DNA of 64,000 bases from USCg-Taylor sp050740455. Lineage in GTDB: Bacteria; Pseudomonadota; Gammaproteobacteria; JACCXJ01. Of this stretch, positions 1 to 10,008 are shown in pieces. The stretch lies in the NCBI GenBank assembly GCA_050740455.1, contig JBOIDF010000005.1:29333-93332 (forward strand). The letters are read 5' to 3'. Below the pieces are notes generated by a model. That model saw only the letters and a list, made by a program, of their open reading frames with translations. It did not search any database and was not told where the DNA came from. The number at the start of each line of letters is the position of its first letter. Position 1 is the stretch's first letter. The position numbers were made by a program, and so were the translations under genes.

Positions 1-889
1 CGTAGACTGCCCCCCGCACCAGGCCGGCATACCAGTGCCCATAGCCTGCGGCCCAGGTTGGGCGCCGTCCACGCAGCGCATCGAGCAGCATGCCGGTGAC
101 CAAAAAAACTTGCGCCCACAAGCCTGCCTGCGCCAGGGCTTCGGTTAACACCATCGGACCCAGGCGCGCAACCACAGCCCAGCGCGAGAGCGTTTCGGTG
201 GAGCCTAAGTCCGCGACGACGGGCGTGAAGGCCGCCAAAGCGGAACTGCCCAGGACCAGCAGATGCAGACGCCAGGATCGGGTCCAGCGCCGATCCATCA
301 ACAAACCCAGACCCAGCAACAGGGCTTCGTTGAAGGCAAACAGAATCATCGTGCGGCCCAGGCCAGAGGCGATCGCATCGGGCGAACCGGCACCCAGAAC
401 GGTACGTCCGAGCCCAAGCGTGATAGCGTGAGCGGCCAGCACCAGCAGCAGATTGAAGAGATAAGGTGTGGCGAGCAGCGAGAGATTGGCGATGAGTGAC
501 AGCGACCGCCCGAAGCGAACCATGCACCACAGCGCAACGCTGAAATACAAGAGACAGCCTAACACCGCCCCCTGCGGAGTCAGCACAGTTAACTCAGTCC
601 AGTAGGCGGGAGCCTGCCATAGCTTCGCCTCCGGACTGACGGAGGCGCTGAATAAGCCGGTGACGATCGCCGCCGCGACCGGCACGGCGATAGGCGACCA
701 GCGGTCACCTAAAGCAAACGCCCAAAATAGGCCAGCGAGAGCCCCCAGCAACCAAGGCTGAACACCATCGACTAAGGCGCCGCTGTAGACGCCAAGCACC
801 GAGCCCAGCGCTAGCGCCACGCCCACGGCGCTCAATCCAAGACGCCAAAAGCGTCCCTTCGCGACCGACAGCGCGTCAGTGTGGTGCAT
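1..889 (-). CDS. Multi-pass membrane protein, C-terminus cut by window edge
   Basis: An open frame with no stop runs from an ATG at 889 to the window edge, giving at least 296 residues. The protein begins MHHTDALSVAKGRFW and has about seven to eight hydrophobic stretches, for example around residues 17-40, 46-62, 65-82, 108-124, 130-155 and 205-225. The frame has good codon use throughout and no competing gene on the other strand, so I take it as real. I do not recognise the family. It is the last minus-strand gene after the SAM hydrolase, 177 bases away, with no obvious terminator between them. No clear Shine-Dalgarno precedes the ATG, so the start is provisional. Confidence 0.7.
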   Translation of the reverse strand, partial: MHHTDALSVAKGRFWRLGLSAVGVALALGSVLGVYSGALVDGVQPWLLGALAGLFWAFALGDRWSPIAVPVAAAIVTGLFSASVSPEAKLWQAPAYWTELTVLTPQGAVLGCLLYFSVALWCMVRFGRSLSLIANLSLLATPYLFNLLLVLAAHAITLGLGRTVLGAGSPDAIASGLGRTMILFAFNEALLLGLGLLMDRRWTRSWRLHLLVLGSSALAAFTPVVADLGSTETLSRWAVVARLGPMVLTEALAQAGLWAQVFLVTGMLLDALRGRRPTWAAGYGHWYAGLVRGAVY

Positions 890-1066
890 GCAAGATCAGG
901 TGATCGGAATCGGTGACAAACTTTTTGTTATGGTTTTCGCTGAAACCGTACGGTTCGAAAGTAAGCTATGAGCCTGCGGCCGACGGGTCGGTGGGCCACG
1001 CTAACCCGCCCTGCATTGGAATCGATAGTTTAATCCCCAGTCTTGCGAGATGCCTAGGGCAAGTGC

Positions 1067-1798
1067 TTACTGCGGTTCCTCGAAGCTTATTGGCTGGCCC
1101 ACGCACAGGTCCAGCACCCTGTCGGCGCGCCCCTGGTTGACGGCGATCTCGGCGAGCCCGTTCGAGTTTTCGTACCACATCGGATGCCCCACAGGAACGT
1201 CACTGAACGTTCTGGCCCTGGGCACGCTTTGTCCCGCGATTGTGATGGCGGCCTGCGGCGATACGACCGAGGCGCGCACACCGGTCATCGCGTTCCCGAA
1301 GTGATCGAAGTAGACGATCTCATGGAGATCATCGGGCCACATCGCATAATCGCGTAGCTCCAGAGGATCGCATTGGGGAAATTGACCGCGGGCGAGGGCG
1401 GCGGCAACGGGCGCGTAGAGATCGCGGCCGTGAAACGTCGAGGAGATCACCTCGGGGCGCCAGGTGATCTTCCAGGCACGGCCAGATCCCCCGTGCTTCA
1501 TCACCGCGTTGAAGATGCCGTTGCCGGGACCGACAAACCATTGTTCGTCGACTTGAACGACCATCGGTGCCTGCGAGTGGCTTCCGACACCGGGATCCAC
1601 GACGCATAAGAACACACTGTTTTTCGGGAAGCCGTGGCGATAGGCGGCAAGCAGATAGGCCGTGGCGCGAGGATCGTACGTGGGGGCATCGGCGAAGAGG
1701 TTGACGACCTGGACCCCAGGCGCATATTGATACAGCACGGCGAGAACCTGCCCGAGGTACGGCCCTTCCATCCCGTAATCCGTCACCAACACGATCAT
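1067..1798 (-). CDS. S-adenosyl-L-methionine hydrolase (adenosine-forming), DUF62/SAM hydroxide adenosyltransferase family
   Basis: This 243-residue protein belongs to the DUF62 family, relatives of fluorinase and chlorinase, which in most bacteria cleave SAM with hydroxide to adenosine and methionine. Family hallmarks are visible: N-terminal TDYG, then DPGVGS, FVGPGNGIF and FHGRDLYAP, and a C-terminal beta domain. The start at MIVLVTDYG fits the family N-terminus; reading further upstream would run into rplQ. It lies 97 bases downstream of rplQ on the same strand with no terminator seen, so it may be read with the ribosomal operon. Whether it hydrolyses or halogenates SAM cannot be settled here, but hydrolysis is usual outside a few actinobacteria. 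Confidence 0.88.
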   Translation of the reverse strand: MIVLVTDYGMEGPYLGQVLAVLYQYAPGVQVVNLFADAPTYDPRATAYLLAAYRHGFPKNSVFLCVVDPGVGSHSQAPMVVQVDEQWFVGPGNGIFNAVMKHGGSGRAWKITWRPEVISSTFHGRDLYAPVAAALARGQFPQCDPLELRDYAMWPDDLHEIVYFDHFGNAMTGVRASVVSPQAAITIAGQSVPRARTFSDVPVGHPMWYENSNGLAEIAVNQGRADRVLDLCVGQPISFEEPQ

Positions 1799-1895
1799 GA
1801 CAGTCGATTGTCGGAGAGGTGTAGCCTCGCTGCTCCTCCACTCACTCCCAGATTGCGACGCTCGCCGGCGTCCCACGGCCGCGGCGTGGAGGGGA

Positions 1896-2306
1896 TTAGG
1901 AGGTTTTCGCGTCCTTCGTAGCGTCGGCGCCGGTCGCCTCTTGCGGCAAAGGCCGATCGACGAGCTCGACCAAGGCCATCGGAGCGCGGTCACCGATACG
2001 GAAACCGCACTTAAGGATACGTAAATAACCACCGGGCCTCTCCCGATAACGCGGTCCGAGATCGCTAAAAAGCTTCGCGACCACCTGTTTGTCCCGCAAC
2101 CGGGAAAACGCCAACCGGCGTTTCGCCATCGTGTCTTGTTTGGCAAGCGTGATCAGCGGCTCCGCGGTACGGCGCAGTTCCTTGGCCTTGGGAACGGAGG
2201 TCTTGATAACCTCGTGCCGAAACAGCGACACCGCCATGTTCCTGAGCATCGCCTTACGATGGCTGCTATTGCGGCTAAGCTGCCTGCCGATGTTGAGATG
2301 TCGCAT
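1896..2306 (-). CDS. rplQ: 50S ribosomal protein L17
   Basis: The 136-residue product starts MRHLNIGRQLSRNSSHRKAM, the conserved L17 N-terminus, and carries the core up to about residue 115, followed by a short acidic and alanine-rich tail. L17 binds 23S rRNA near the exit tunnel. It is the last gene of the alpha set, three bases after rpoA, the usual order in proteobacteria. Confidence 0.98.
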   Translation of the reverse strand: MRHLNIGRQLSRNSSHRKAMLRNMAVSLFRHEVIKTSVPKAKELRRTAEPLITLAKQDTMAKRRLAFSRLRDKQVVAKLFSDLGPRYRERPGGYLRILKCGFRIGDRAPMALVELVDRPLPQEATGADATKDAKTS

Positions 2307-2309
2307 TCC

Positions 2310-3335
2310 TTAACCTTCTTCAGCTCCGGCCGCTGCACTTCCGGCCGAGACTCTTTGCAAGCCCGGCGGCGGCCAATTAGCGAGCCGCATGCCGAGCGAC
2401 AGGCCCCGTGTGGCTAACACATCCTTGATCTCGGTGAGTGATTTTTTCCCTAGATTCGGTGTCTTGAGCAACTCCACCTCGGTACGCTGGATGAGATCGC
2501 CGATATAGTAGATGTTCTCCGCTTTCAGGCAGTTCGCCGAGCGCACCGTCAATTCCAGATCGTCGATGGAGCGCAGCAAAATCGGGTCGATCTCCACATC
2601 CCTCGTTCCCTGCGGCGCCGGCTGCTCGCCGCCGCTGAGATCGACGAAGATCGATAACTGCTCCTGTAAAATGCCGGCCGCCCTGCGGACGGCGGTCTCG
2701 GGATCCACGGTGCCGTTGGTTTCAATCTCCATGACCAATTTATCGAGATCGGTGCGTTGCTCGACGCGGGCATTTTGAACCTCGTAAGCGACCCGGCGAA
2801 TAGGGCTAAACGAGGCGTCCAGCTTCAAGCGGCCGATCGCATGCTCCTCCTCCTCGGCGTTCATCCGGATATTCGCCGGGACATAACCCCGCCCGCGCGT
2901 GACCCGCAGCGCTAGATGGAGCTCCCCGCCCTCCATCAAGGTCGCCAGATGATGTTCCGGATTGACGATCTCGACATCATGGTCTAGGGAGATATCGCGC
3001 GCCAGCACATCGCCGCGGCCTTTCTTATTAAGCGTCAACATCGCCTCGTCACGGGCGTGCATGCGTATCGCGAGGTCTTTGAGATTCAACAAAATGTCCG
3101 TGACATCCTCTTGGACACCGGGAATCGTTGTGTATTCGTGCAATACGTTTTCGATGGTGACTTCCGTGACGGCACAGCCCGGAAGCGATGACAGCAAGAC
3201 GCGCCGCAAGGCGTTTCCCAGGGTGTGCCCGAAGCCCCGGTCCAAGGGCTCCAATATCATGCGCGCACAGCGGCTGCTCACCGCTTGGACGTCGATCTGG
3301 CGTGGCTTTAATAGACTGACAGTATTTGCCAACAT
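2310..3335 (-). CDS. rpoA: DNA-directed RNA polymerase subunit alpha
   Basis: RpoA (341 residues) dimerises to nucleate core polymerase. The N-terminal domain carries FGHTLGNALRRVLLSS (about residues 35-50). The C-terminal domain, from about residue 250, has the helix-hairpin-helix segment TPNLGKKSLTEIKDVL that touches UP elements and activators. Length is normal, with a slightly extended proline/alanine-rich tail. It sits between rpsD and rplQ as in the classic alpha operon. Confidence 0.99.
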   Translation of the reverse strand: MLANTVSLLKPRQIDVQAVSSRCARMILEPLDRGFGHTLGNALRRVLLSSLPGCAVTEVTIENVLHEYTTIPGVQEDVTDILLNLKDLAIRMHARDEAMLTLNKKGRGDVLARDISLDHDVEIVNPEHHLATLMEGGELHLALRVTRGRGYVPANIRMNAEEEEHAIGRLKLDASFSPIRRVAYEVQNARVEQRTDLDKLVMEIETNGTVDPETAVRRAAGILQEQLSIFVDLSGGEQPAPQGTRDVEIDPILLRSIDDLELTVRSANCLKAENIYYIGDLIQRTEVELLKTPNLGKKSLTEIKDVLATRGLSLGMRLANWPPPGLQRVSAGSAAAGAEEG

Positions 3336-3354
3336 GCGAACTGGCCCCTCTCGG

Positions 3355-3978
3355 CTATTTCGAATAAAGCGCCACTACGAGCGATTCGTTGATATCCGGC
3401 GGCAGCTCGCCGCGGTCCGGAACGGTTTTAAATGTCCCTTCCATTTTCTTGGGATCGACTTCGACCCACTCCGGGAATCCGTACTGTTCGGAGAGGGTCA
3501 ATGCATCCTGGATCCTGACCTGAGCCCGACCCTTCGGCGAGACGCTGATCACGTCATTGGCCCGCACCTCATAGGATGGGATGTTGGTCGCCTTGCCGTT
3601 AACCCAGATAGCCTTGTGGCTCACCAACTGCCGCGCCTCAGCCCGCGTCACCCCAAACCCCATACGGTAGACGACATTGTCCAGACGGGACTCCAGTAGC
3701 TTGAGAAGGTTTTCGCCTGTTGACCCCTTGCGGCGAGCGGCCTCCTGATAGACTTTGCGAAACTGACGTTCCAACACCCCGTACATAATGCGCAGCTTCT
3801 GTTTCTCTCTGAGTTGCAGCGCGTAGTCCGATATGCGCCGCTGGCGGCTCTCCCCATGCTGGCCCGGGGGTTTGTCTAAGTGACACTTGGTCTCGAGCGG
3901 CCGGGCGCGGCTCTTGAGCGCGAGATCGACTCCTTGACGCCGGCTTAAGCGGCACGTCGGTCCGAGGTATCTGGCCAT
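3355..3978 (-). CDS. rpsD: 30S ribosomal protein S4
   Basis: The start MARYLGPTCRLSRRQG at 3978 gives 207 residues, the proteobacterial S4 length. A longer upstream reading would overlap rpsK and is not used. S4 is a primary 16S rRNA binder and, in E. coli, represses the alpha operon. The S4 RNA-binding domain (about residues 95-160) is seen in SRLDNVVYRMGFGVTRAEAR. The gene lies between rpsK and rpoA. Confidence 0.98.
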   Translation of the reverse strand: MARYLGPTCRLSRRQGVDLALKSRARPLETKCHLDKPPGQHGESRQRRISDYALQLREKQKLRIMYGVLERQFRKVYQEAARRKGSTGENLLKLLESRLDNVVYRMGFGVTRAEARQLVSHKAIWVNGKATNIPSYEVRANDVISVSPKGRAQVRIQDALTLSEQYGFPEWVEVDPKKMEGTFKTVPDRGELPPDINESLVVALYSK

Positions 3979-3991
3979 TAGTCTCTCTCGT

Positions 3992-4381
3992 TTATACGCG
4001 GCGCCGCTTCGGCGGGCGGCATCCGTTGTGAGGAATGGGTGTGACATCAGTGATGTTGGTGATCTTGAATCCGGCCGCATTGAGCGCGCGCACCGCCGAT
4101 TCCCGGCCCGGCCCAGGTCCCTTAACGTAGACCTCGAGCGTCTCGACACCGAATTCTTTCACTGCGGTCCCGACCTTCTCCGCCGCGACTTGCGCCGCGA
4201 ACGGCGTGCTCTTCCGCGAGCCCCGGAAACCGCTGGCGCCGGACGTGGACCAGCCGAGCGTATTGCCTTGCTTGTCGGTGATGGTGATAATCGTGTTGTT
4301 AAAAGAAGCATGGATATGCACCACCCCATCCACCACGATCTTCTTCGTCCGTTTGTGCGGACGTGCACTCTTGTTGGCCAT
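3992..4381 (-). CDS. rpsK: 30S ribosomal protein S11
   Basis: This 129-residue protein has the typical HIHASFNNTIITITDKQGN core and the basic C-terminus ITDVTPIPHNGCRPPKRRRV. S11 forms part of the small-subunit platform and contacts the mRNA exit region. It is seven bases downstream of rpsM and 13 bases before rpsD. Confidence 0.99.
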   Translation of the reverse strand: MANKSARPHKRTKKIVVDGVVHIHASFNNTIITITDKQGNTLGWSTSGASGFRGSRKSTPFAAQVAAEKVGTAVKEFGVETLEVYVKGPGPGRESAVRALNAAGFKITNITDVTPIPHNGCRPPKRRRV

Positions 4382-4388
4382 GATTTCT

Positions 4389-4745
4389 CTATTTCCTTAT
4401 CGCCTTGCGGGGTCCTTTTCTCGTTCGGGCATTGGTGCGAGTCCGCTGCCCTCGTACCGGCAAACCCCGGCGATGCCGCAGTCCACGGTAGCAGCCGAGG
4501 TCCATCAAGCGCTTGATGTTCATCGATACCTCGCGCCGGAGATCGCCCTCGACGGGGTACTTGGCTATTTCGGCGCGCAGCGCATCCAATTGTTCCTCAC
4601 TCAATGCCTTTACCTTGGCCGCCGGCGGCACGCCGGCCGCTCGGCAAATTTCGACCGCGCGATTACGCCCGATCCCGTAAATATGGGTAAGGGCGACGCT
4701 AGTATGTTTTTGGACAGGTACGTTGACGCCGGCTACGCGGGCCAT
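4389..4745 (-). CDS. rpsM: 30S ribosomal protein S13
   Basis: The ATG at 4745 gives 118 residues starting MARVAGVNVPVQKHT, identical in length to E. coli S13. A perfect AGGAGGT sits seven bases upstream and decides this start; an in-frame GTG nine bases further up lies inside that Shine-Dalgarno. S13 contacts the P-site tRNA and bridges to the large subunit. The basic tail RTRTNARTRKGPRK is typical. Confidence 0.98.
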   Translation of the reverse strand: MARVAGVNVPVQKHTSVALTHIYGIGRNRAVEICRAAGVPPAAKVKALSEEQLDALRAEIAKYPVEGDLRREVSMNIKRLMDLGCYRGLRHRRGLPVRGQRTRTNARTRKGPRKAIRK

Positions 4746-4831
4746 CGGGAGCACCTCCTAATCATCTTGATCATAGTGACACCTTGCGTCCATAGGGCGG
4801 CTAAACCACCCTAACCATGCTGGCTGCGCAC

Positions 4832-4945
4832 TTAACCCTGCCTTTGCTTATGCCGTTTCTCGGTGCAGATGACACGCACGACCCCTCGGCGCCGCACAAT
4901 CTTGCAATTTCGGCAAACCTTTTTTACAGACGTCCTAACTTTCAT
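4832..4945 (-). CDS. rpmJ: 50S ribosomal protein L36
   Basis: This 37-codon gene starts MKVRTSVKKVCRNCKIV. It keeps the zinc ligands of the C+ form of L36: two cysteines in CRNC, a third in VICTEKRH and the following histidine. It lies between secY and rpsM, where L36 is expected at the spc/alpha junction, nine bases from secY. The zinc-binding version suggests this organism relies on zinc supply for this protein unless a paralogue exists elsewhere. Confidence 0.97.
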   Translation of the reverse strand: MKVRTSVKKVCRNCKIVRRRGVVRVICTEKRHKQRQG

Positions 4946-4953
4946 ACTATTCT

Positions 4954-6296
<1,343 letters not shown>

Positions 6297-6297
<1 letters not shown>

Positions 6298-6731
6298 CAG
6301 TCCTCGATTTTACCGCCCTGGGCTTCAATGATCGCGCGGGCGCCCTTGGTCACCGCAAGACCTTTGAGCCGGAGCGCCTTATCCAGCGTCCCGGTCGCAA
6401 TGACCTTCGCGCGCTTTACTTGCCGGGCGAGGAGCTTCGCGGCCTTGAGCGCGGCTAAATCGATGATGTCCGCATCGACGCGGACAAGATCGCCCAAGCG
6501 CACCTCGGACACGTAGCGCGCGCTTCGAGATGCGAATCCGAATTTCGGTAGGCGCCGCTGCAAGGGCATTTGCCCGCCTTCGAACCCGCGCTTATGGTAC
6601 CCGCCCGCGCGGGCGTGCTGCCCCTTATGCCCACGCCCGGCGGTCTTTCCCAAACCCGAACCCATCCCCCGGCCGAGCCTTCGGCGCTCGCGCTTGGAAC
6701 CCCGCGCCGGCTTCAACGTATTAAATCGCAT
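6297..6731 (-). CDS. rplO: 50S ribosomal protein L15
   Basis: The 144-residue product begins MRFNTLKPARGSKRERRRLG and shows the glycine- and arginine-rich N-terminal extension (GRGMGSGLGKTAGRGHKGQ) that threads into 23S rRNA. It overlaps rpmD by 11 bases upstream and secY by one base downstream, so this part of the operon is strongly coupled. Confidence 0.99.
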
Positions 6732-6927
6732 CTTTGGTTTCTTCCACCGCTAAGAGATAGGACACCTTTGTTATCATGCCGCGGATGGCGGGCGTGTCAT
6801 TCACGAGGGCGCTGTGTCCGATGCGCCGTAGCCCCAAGCCTCGCACACACGCTTGGTGAGCCTTTAGGCGCCCAAACACACTCCGCACCAGAGTCACTCG
6901 CAAGCGCCCTTGCGGCCTAGGCGTCAT
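6721..6927 (-). CDS. rpmD: 50S ribosomal protein L30
   Basis: The start at 6927 gives 68 residues: MTPRPQGRLRVTLVRS and the conserved HQACVRGLGLRRIGHS. The N-terminus is about six residues longer than E. coli L30 (59 residues), but no better start is present. The gene overlaps both neighbours (rpsE by 11 bases, rplO by 11 bases), as is common for L30. Confidence 0.96.
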   Translation of the reverse strand: MTPRPQGRLRVTLVRSVFGRLKAHQACVRGLGLRRIGHSALVNDTPAIRGMITKVSYLLAVEETKDAI

Positions 6928-7429
6928 GGATCTCCTCAACGGTCTTGCCACGCTTGGCCGCATACCAGGCGGGATCATGGATACCGGACAGGCCCTTGAT
7001 GGTCGCCCTGACCACATTGACCTTGTTGGTCGTACCGATGCACTTGGCGACCACATTCTTCACTCCCGCCACCTCGAATACCGCCCGCATGGCGCCACCG
7101 GCGATGATGCCCGTACCCTCGGGCGCCGGAAGGATGAGAACCTTGGCCGCGCCGTGGCGTGCGGTGACGGGGTACTGAACCGTGCTACTGTCCCGCAAGG
7201 AAATTGAGCACATGCTTCTTCTAGCCTTCTCCATCGCTTTTTGGATCGCCACGGGAACCTCACGCGCCTTGCCGCGCCCGAAACCGACCCTTCCGGCGCC
7301 GTCACCGACCACCGTTAGGGCCGAAAAACCGAAGATGCGCCCGCCTTTAACGACCTTGGCCACGCGATTGACGTGCACGAGTTTCTCCAAAAAACCTTCG
7401 CTCGATTCGCTTAAGCTTTCTAACGCCAT
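6917..7429 (-). CDS. rpsE: 30S ribosomal protein S5
   Basis: S5 (170 residues from the ATG at 7429) contains the double-stranded RNA-binding domain (VNRVAKVVKGGRIFGFSALT) and the C-terminal fold with VPEG-like PAPEGTGIIAGG. S5 shapes decoding accuracy. An in-frame GTG at 7438 would add three residues; the ATG is preferred for length and spacing. It lies 11 bases after rplR. Confidence 0.98.
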   Translation of the reverse strand: MALESLSESSEGFLEKLVHVNRVAKVVKGGRIFGFSALTVVGDGAGRVGFGRGKAREVPVAIQKAMEKARRSMCSISLRDSSTVQYPVTARHGAAKVLILPAPEGTGIIAGGAMRAVFEVAGVKNVVAKCIGTTNKVNVVRATIKGLSGIHDPAWYAAKRGKTVEEIHDA

Positions 7430-7440
7430 GCCCGCCACGC

Positions 7441-7794
7441 CTAAAATTGGAGGCCCGATTCGCGCGCCGCATCGGCCAGCGCCTTGATCCGGCCATGGTA
7501 CTTGAATCCCGATCGGTCGAATGCAACCCGATCGAGGCCTGCCGCCTTGGCGCGATCGCCGACGGCTTTACCCACGATCACCGCGGCCTTTATGTTGCCG
7601 CCGTAGCCGATTTCCACGCGTAGCGCCTTGTCCAAGCTGGAAGCGCTGGCGACGACCTCTGCCCCGGCCGGTGCTATCACTTGGGCGTAGATATGCCGCG
7701 GCGTTTTATGGACGCTCAGCCGATGCAGCCCCAGTTCTTTGATCTTCGCCCGAGTACGGCGGGCGCGTCTGAGCCGAGTCGTTTTTTTGTCCAC
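7441..7794 (-). CDS. rplR: 50S ribosomal protein L18
   Basis: The 117-residue protein MDKKTTRLRRARRTRAKIKE matches E. coli L18 length and shows the RLSVHKTPRHIYAQVI core and C-terminal FDRSGFKYHGRIKALADAAR. L18 carries 5S rRNA into the central protuberance together with L5. Confidence 0.99.
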   Translation of the reverse strand: MDKKTTRLRRARRTRAKIKELGLHRLSVHKTPRHIYAQVIAPAGAEVVASASSLDKALRVEIGYGGNIKAAVIVGKAVGDRAKAAGLDRVAFDRSGFKYHGRIKALADAARESGLQF

Positions 7795-7810
7795 CGAATT
7801 CCTTGCCTCG

Positions 7811-8344
7811 CTACGCTTTCTTTGCTTCCTTACGCCTGATCACTTCGCCAGCGTACCGGATCCCCTTCCCCTTGTAAGGTTCCGGCGGCCGATAGCTGCG
7901 AATATTCGCCGCGATCTGTCCCACCTGCTGTTTATCCGCCCCTTTTACCACGATTTCCGTCGTACTTGGGGTCTGGATCGTGATGCCTTCGGGAATGTCG
8001 AAGTGGATCGGGTGAGAATAGCCAAGCGTGAGGTTCAATACCCTGCCCTGTACTTGGGCGCGATAGCCCACCCCGGTGATCTCCAGTTTTTTCTGGAACC
8101 CCGTGGCGACCCCTTCGAGCATATTGGCTAACAACGCCCGCGTCGTGCCCGCGAACATGCGGCCGGCCTTGGAGTCATCCTTGGGTGACACGCACAAGCT
8201 CCGGTCTTTATTGATGATCTCCACGAAGCTTGAAAACTCCCGTGACATCGTACCTTGAGAACCCTTCAGAATCACGCTCTGGTCCGTCACGGTGGCCTTG
8301 ACCTCCTTCGGGAGCAGTACCGGATTTTTCGCGACTCTAGACAT
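7811..8344 (-). CDS. rplF: 50S ribosomal protein L6
   Basis: The start MSRVAKNPVLLP at 8344 gives the normal 177 residues; a longer reading would run into rpsH. The duplicated L6 fold is seen, ending in RSYRPPEPYKGKGIRYAGE, the segment that contacts the sarcin-ricin loop region. It is eight bases downstream of rpsH. Confidence 0.98.
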   Translation of the reverse strand: MSRVAKNPVLLPKEVKATVTDQSVILKGSQGTMSREFSSFVEIINKDRSLCVSPKDDSKAGRMFAGTTRALLANMLEGVATGFQKKLEITGVGYRAQVQGRVLNLTLGYSHPIHFDIPEGITIQTPSTTEIVVKGADKQQVGQIAANIRSYRPPEPYKGKGIRYAGEVIRRKEAKKA

Positions 8345-8352
8345 GGCTACCC

Positions 8353-8748
8353 TCAGACGATGTAGCCCAGCACTTCGCCACCGATGCCGCGCTCTCGCGC
8401 CTCGCGGTCGGACATGAGACCCTGCGAGGTGCTCACGATGGCGATCCCTAGACCGCCGCTGAATTTGGGGATAGCGTTTTGAGAGCGGTAGATACGCAGG
8501 CCCGGGCGGCTGGCGCGCTTGATTTTCTCGATCACGGGCCGTCCTTCGAAATACTTGAGCGTCACCGAAAGCGCCGGCTTTCCATCGCGCTCCTGCGCGC
8601 AATAGTCTTCGATATAACCCTCGCGCTTGAGCACCTCGGCAAGTGCGCTTTTTTGCTTGGAAGCCCGCAGGACAACACAACGCTTGCCCGCCGCTTGTCC
8701 ATTGCGGAGCTGGGTGAACATGTCCGCAATCGGATCTTGCATGGTCAT
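8353..8748 (-). CDS. rpsH: 30S ribosomal protein S8
   Basis: This 131-residue protein begins MTMQDPIADMFTQLRNGQ and ends GGEVLGYIV, both hallmarks of S8. S8 binds the central domain of 16S rRNA and in E. coli represses the spc operon. A 60-base gap separates it from rpsN, the longest in this stretch, with no clear hairpin seen. Confidence 0.99.
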   Translation of the reverse strand: MTMQDPIADMFTQLRNGQAAGKRCVVLRASKQKSALAEVLKREGYIEDYCAQERDGKPALSVTLKYFEGRPVIEKIKRASRPGLRIYRSQNAIPKFSGGLGIAIVSTSQGLMSDREARERGIGGEVLGYIV

Positions 8749-8808
8749 ACTTTTAGCGAACCTTCCAAAAACCCTGAAGATAATAGCAGGCCGTGACGGC
8801 GTGCATGC

Positions 8809-9114
8809 TTACCAGCTTGCCTTGACCAAACCCGGGACGTCGCCGTCCATCGCGGCCAGCCGCAGTTTGTTGCGCGATAAGCCGAACTTGCGGTAAAAAC
8901 CGCGCGGTCGCCCCGTAGCCCGGCATCGATTGCGCAGCCGAACCGGACTCGAGTCTCTAGGCAGCAGGCGTAGCTTCACGCGCGCTTGCTGACGATCTTC
9001 TTCGCTCCGCGTAGTGTCTTTTATTTGCGCCGCTAGCCGCGCCCGCGCGGCCGCGTATTTTTTTACCAGCCTCACCCGCCGCAGGCCGCGATTGATGATC
9101 GATGTCTTTGCCAT
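8809..9114 (-). CDS. rpsN: 30S ribosomal protein S14, zinc-free form
   Basis: The 101-residue product starts MAKTSIINRGLRR and has RLRNRCRATGRPRGFYRKFG. It lacks the paired CxxC zinc ligands of the short S14 form, so it is the long zinc-independent (C-minus) type normal in gammaproteobacteria. It lies 15 bases after rplE. Confidence 0.99.
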   Translation of the reverse strand: MAKTSIINRGLRRVRLVKKYAAARARLAAQIKDTTRSEEDRQQARVKLRLLPRDSSPVRLRNRCRATGRPRGFYRKFGLSRNKLRLAAMDGDVPGLVKASW

Positions 9115-9129
9115 TTCTTTACCTTGGGA

Positions 9130-9669
9130 TCAGTGACGCAGCGGAAGCTTGAACGCGCTCAGCAAGGCCCGCGCCTCATCGTCCGTTCTTGCGGTGGTGG
9201 TAATACAGATATCCAAGCCCCGGATCACGTCGATCTTGTCGTAATCGATTTCCGGAAAAATAATCTGCTCCTTCACGCCGAAGCTGTAATTCCCTCGGCC
9301 GTCGAAGGCCCGGCCGCTCAAGCCGCGAAAATCGCGGATCCTCGGTATCGCGATATTGATCAAGCGATCCAGAAACTCATACATGCGTTCGCTCCGCAGA
9401 GTCACCTTGCAGCCGATAGGCCAACCGTCCCGGATCTTGAAGTTGGCAATCGATTTACGCGCTCGCGTCACCACCGGTTTCTGACCGGCGATCCGCGTTA
9501 AATCGTCGACCGCATGGTCGACAATCTTCTTATCCGCCACCGCTTCTCCAAGTCCCATGTTCAGCGTGATTTTGATAATCCGGGGGACCGCCATGATGCT
9601 CTTGTACCCATACGCCTTTTGCAATTCTGCGACGATGGTTTCGCGATAAATTGTACGCAACCGCGGCAT
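9130..9669 (-). CDS. rplE: 50S ribosomal protein L5
   Basis: Starting at MPRLRTIYRETIV gives 179 residues, equal to E. coli L5. A GTG two codons upstream is in frame, but the AGGTG before the ATG is better spaced for 9669. L5 binds 5S rRNA and the P-site tRNA. Conserved segments are KITLNMGLGEAV and NYSFGVKEQIIFPEIDYDKI. Confidence 0.98.
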   Translation of the reverse strand: MPRLRTIYRETIVAELQKAYGYKSIMAVPRIIKITLNMGLGEAVADKKIVDHAVDDLTRIAGQKPVVTRARKSIANFKIRDGWPIGCKVTLRSERMYEFLDRLINIAIPRIRDFRGLSGRAFDGRGNYSFGVKEQIIFPEIDYDKIDVIRGLDICITTTARTDDEARALLSAFKLPLRH

Positions 9670-9682
9670 GCCCACACCTGTG

Positions 9683-10000
9683 TTAGGTCTCTATTACTTC
9701 TCCCGAGGATTTGAAATAGCGCACCTTGCGGCCGTCCTCGAGCACTTTGAAGCCGACCTTGTCGGCCTTTTTCGTCTGTGGGTTATAGAGCGCCACATTG
9801 GAAATATGGATGGGCGCTTCCTTCTCGACGATCCCGCCCGCGGTGCCCGAGCGCGGGTTAGGCCGGGTGTGGCGCTTTACCATATTGGCGCTCTCGACCA
9901 CGACCCTGCCATCGGGGAAAACGCGCATCACCACCCCGCGGTGGCCTTTCGATTTACCCACGGAGATGACGACTTGATCACCTTTTTTGATCTTACGCAT
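9683..10000 (-). CDS. rplX: 50S ribosomal protein L24
   Basis: L24 (105 residues) starts MRKIKKGDQVVISVGKSKGH, a KOW motif that initiates 50S assembly at the 5' end of 23S rRNA. It sits eight bases after rplN and 13 bases before rplE. Confidence 0.99.
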   Translation of the reverse strand: MRKIKKGDQVVISVGKSKGHRGVVMRVFPDGRVVVESANMVKRHTRPNPRSGTAGGIVEKEAPIHISNVALYNPQTKKADKVGFKVLEDGRKVRYFKSSGEVIET

Positions 10001-10008
10001 TGCTCGGC

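Noticed and set aside
1329..1841. 170-codon minus-strand frame inside the SAM hydrolase gene
   Set aside because: It is out of frame with a clearly recognised protein and shows no family features.
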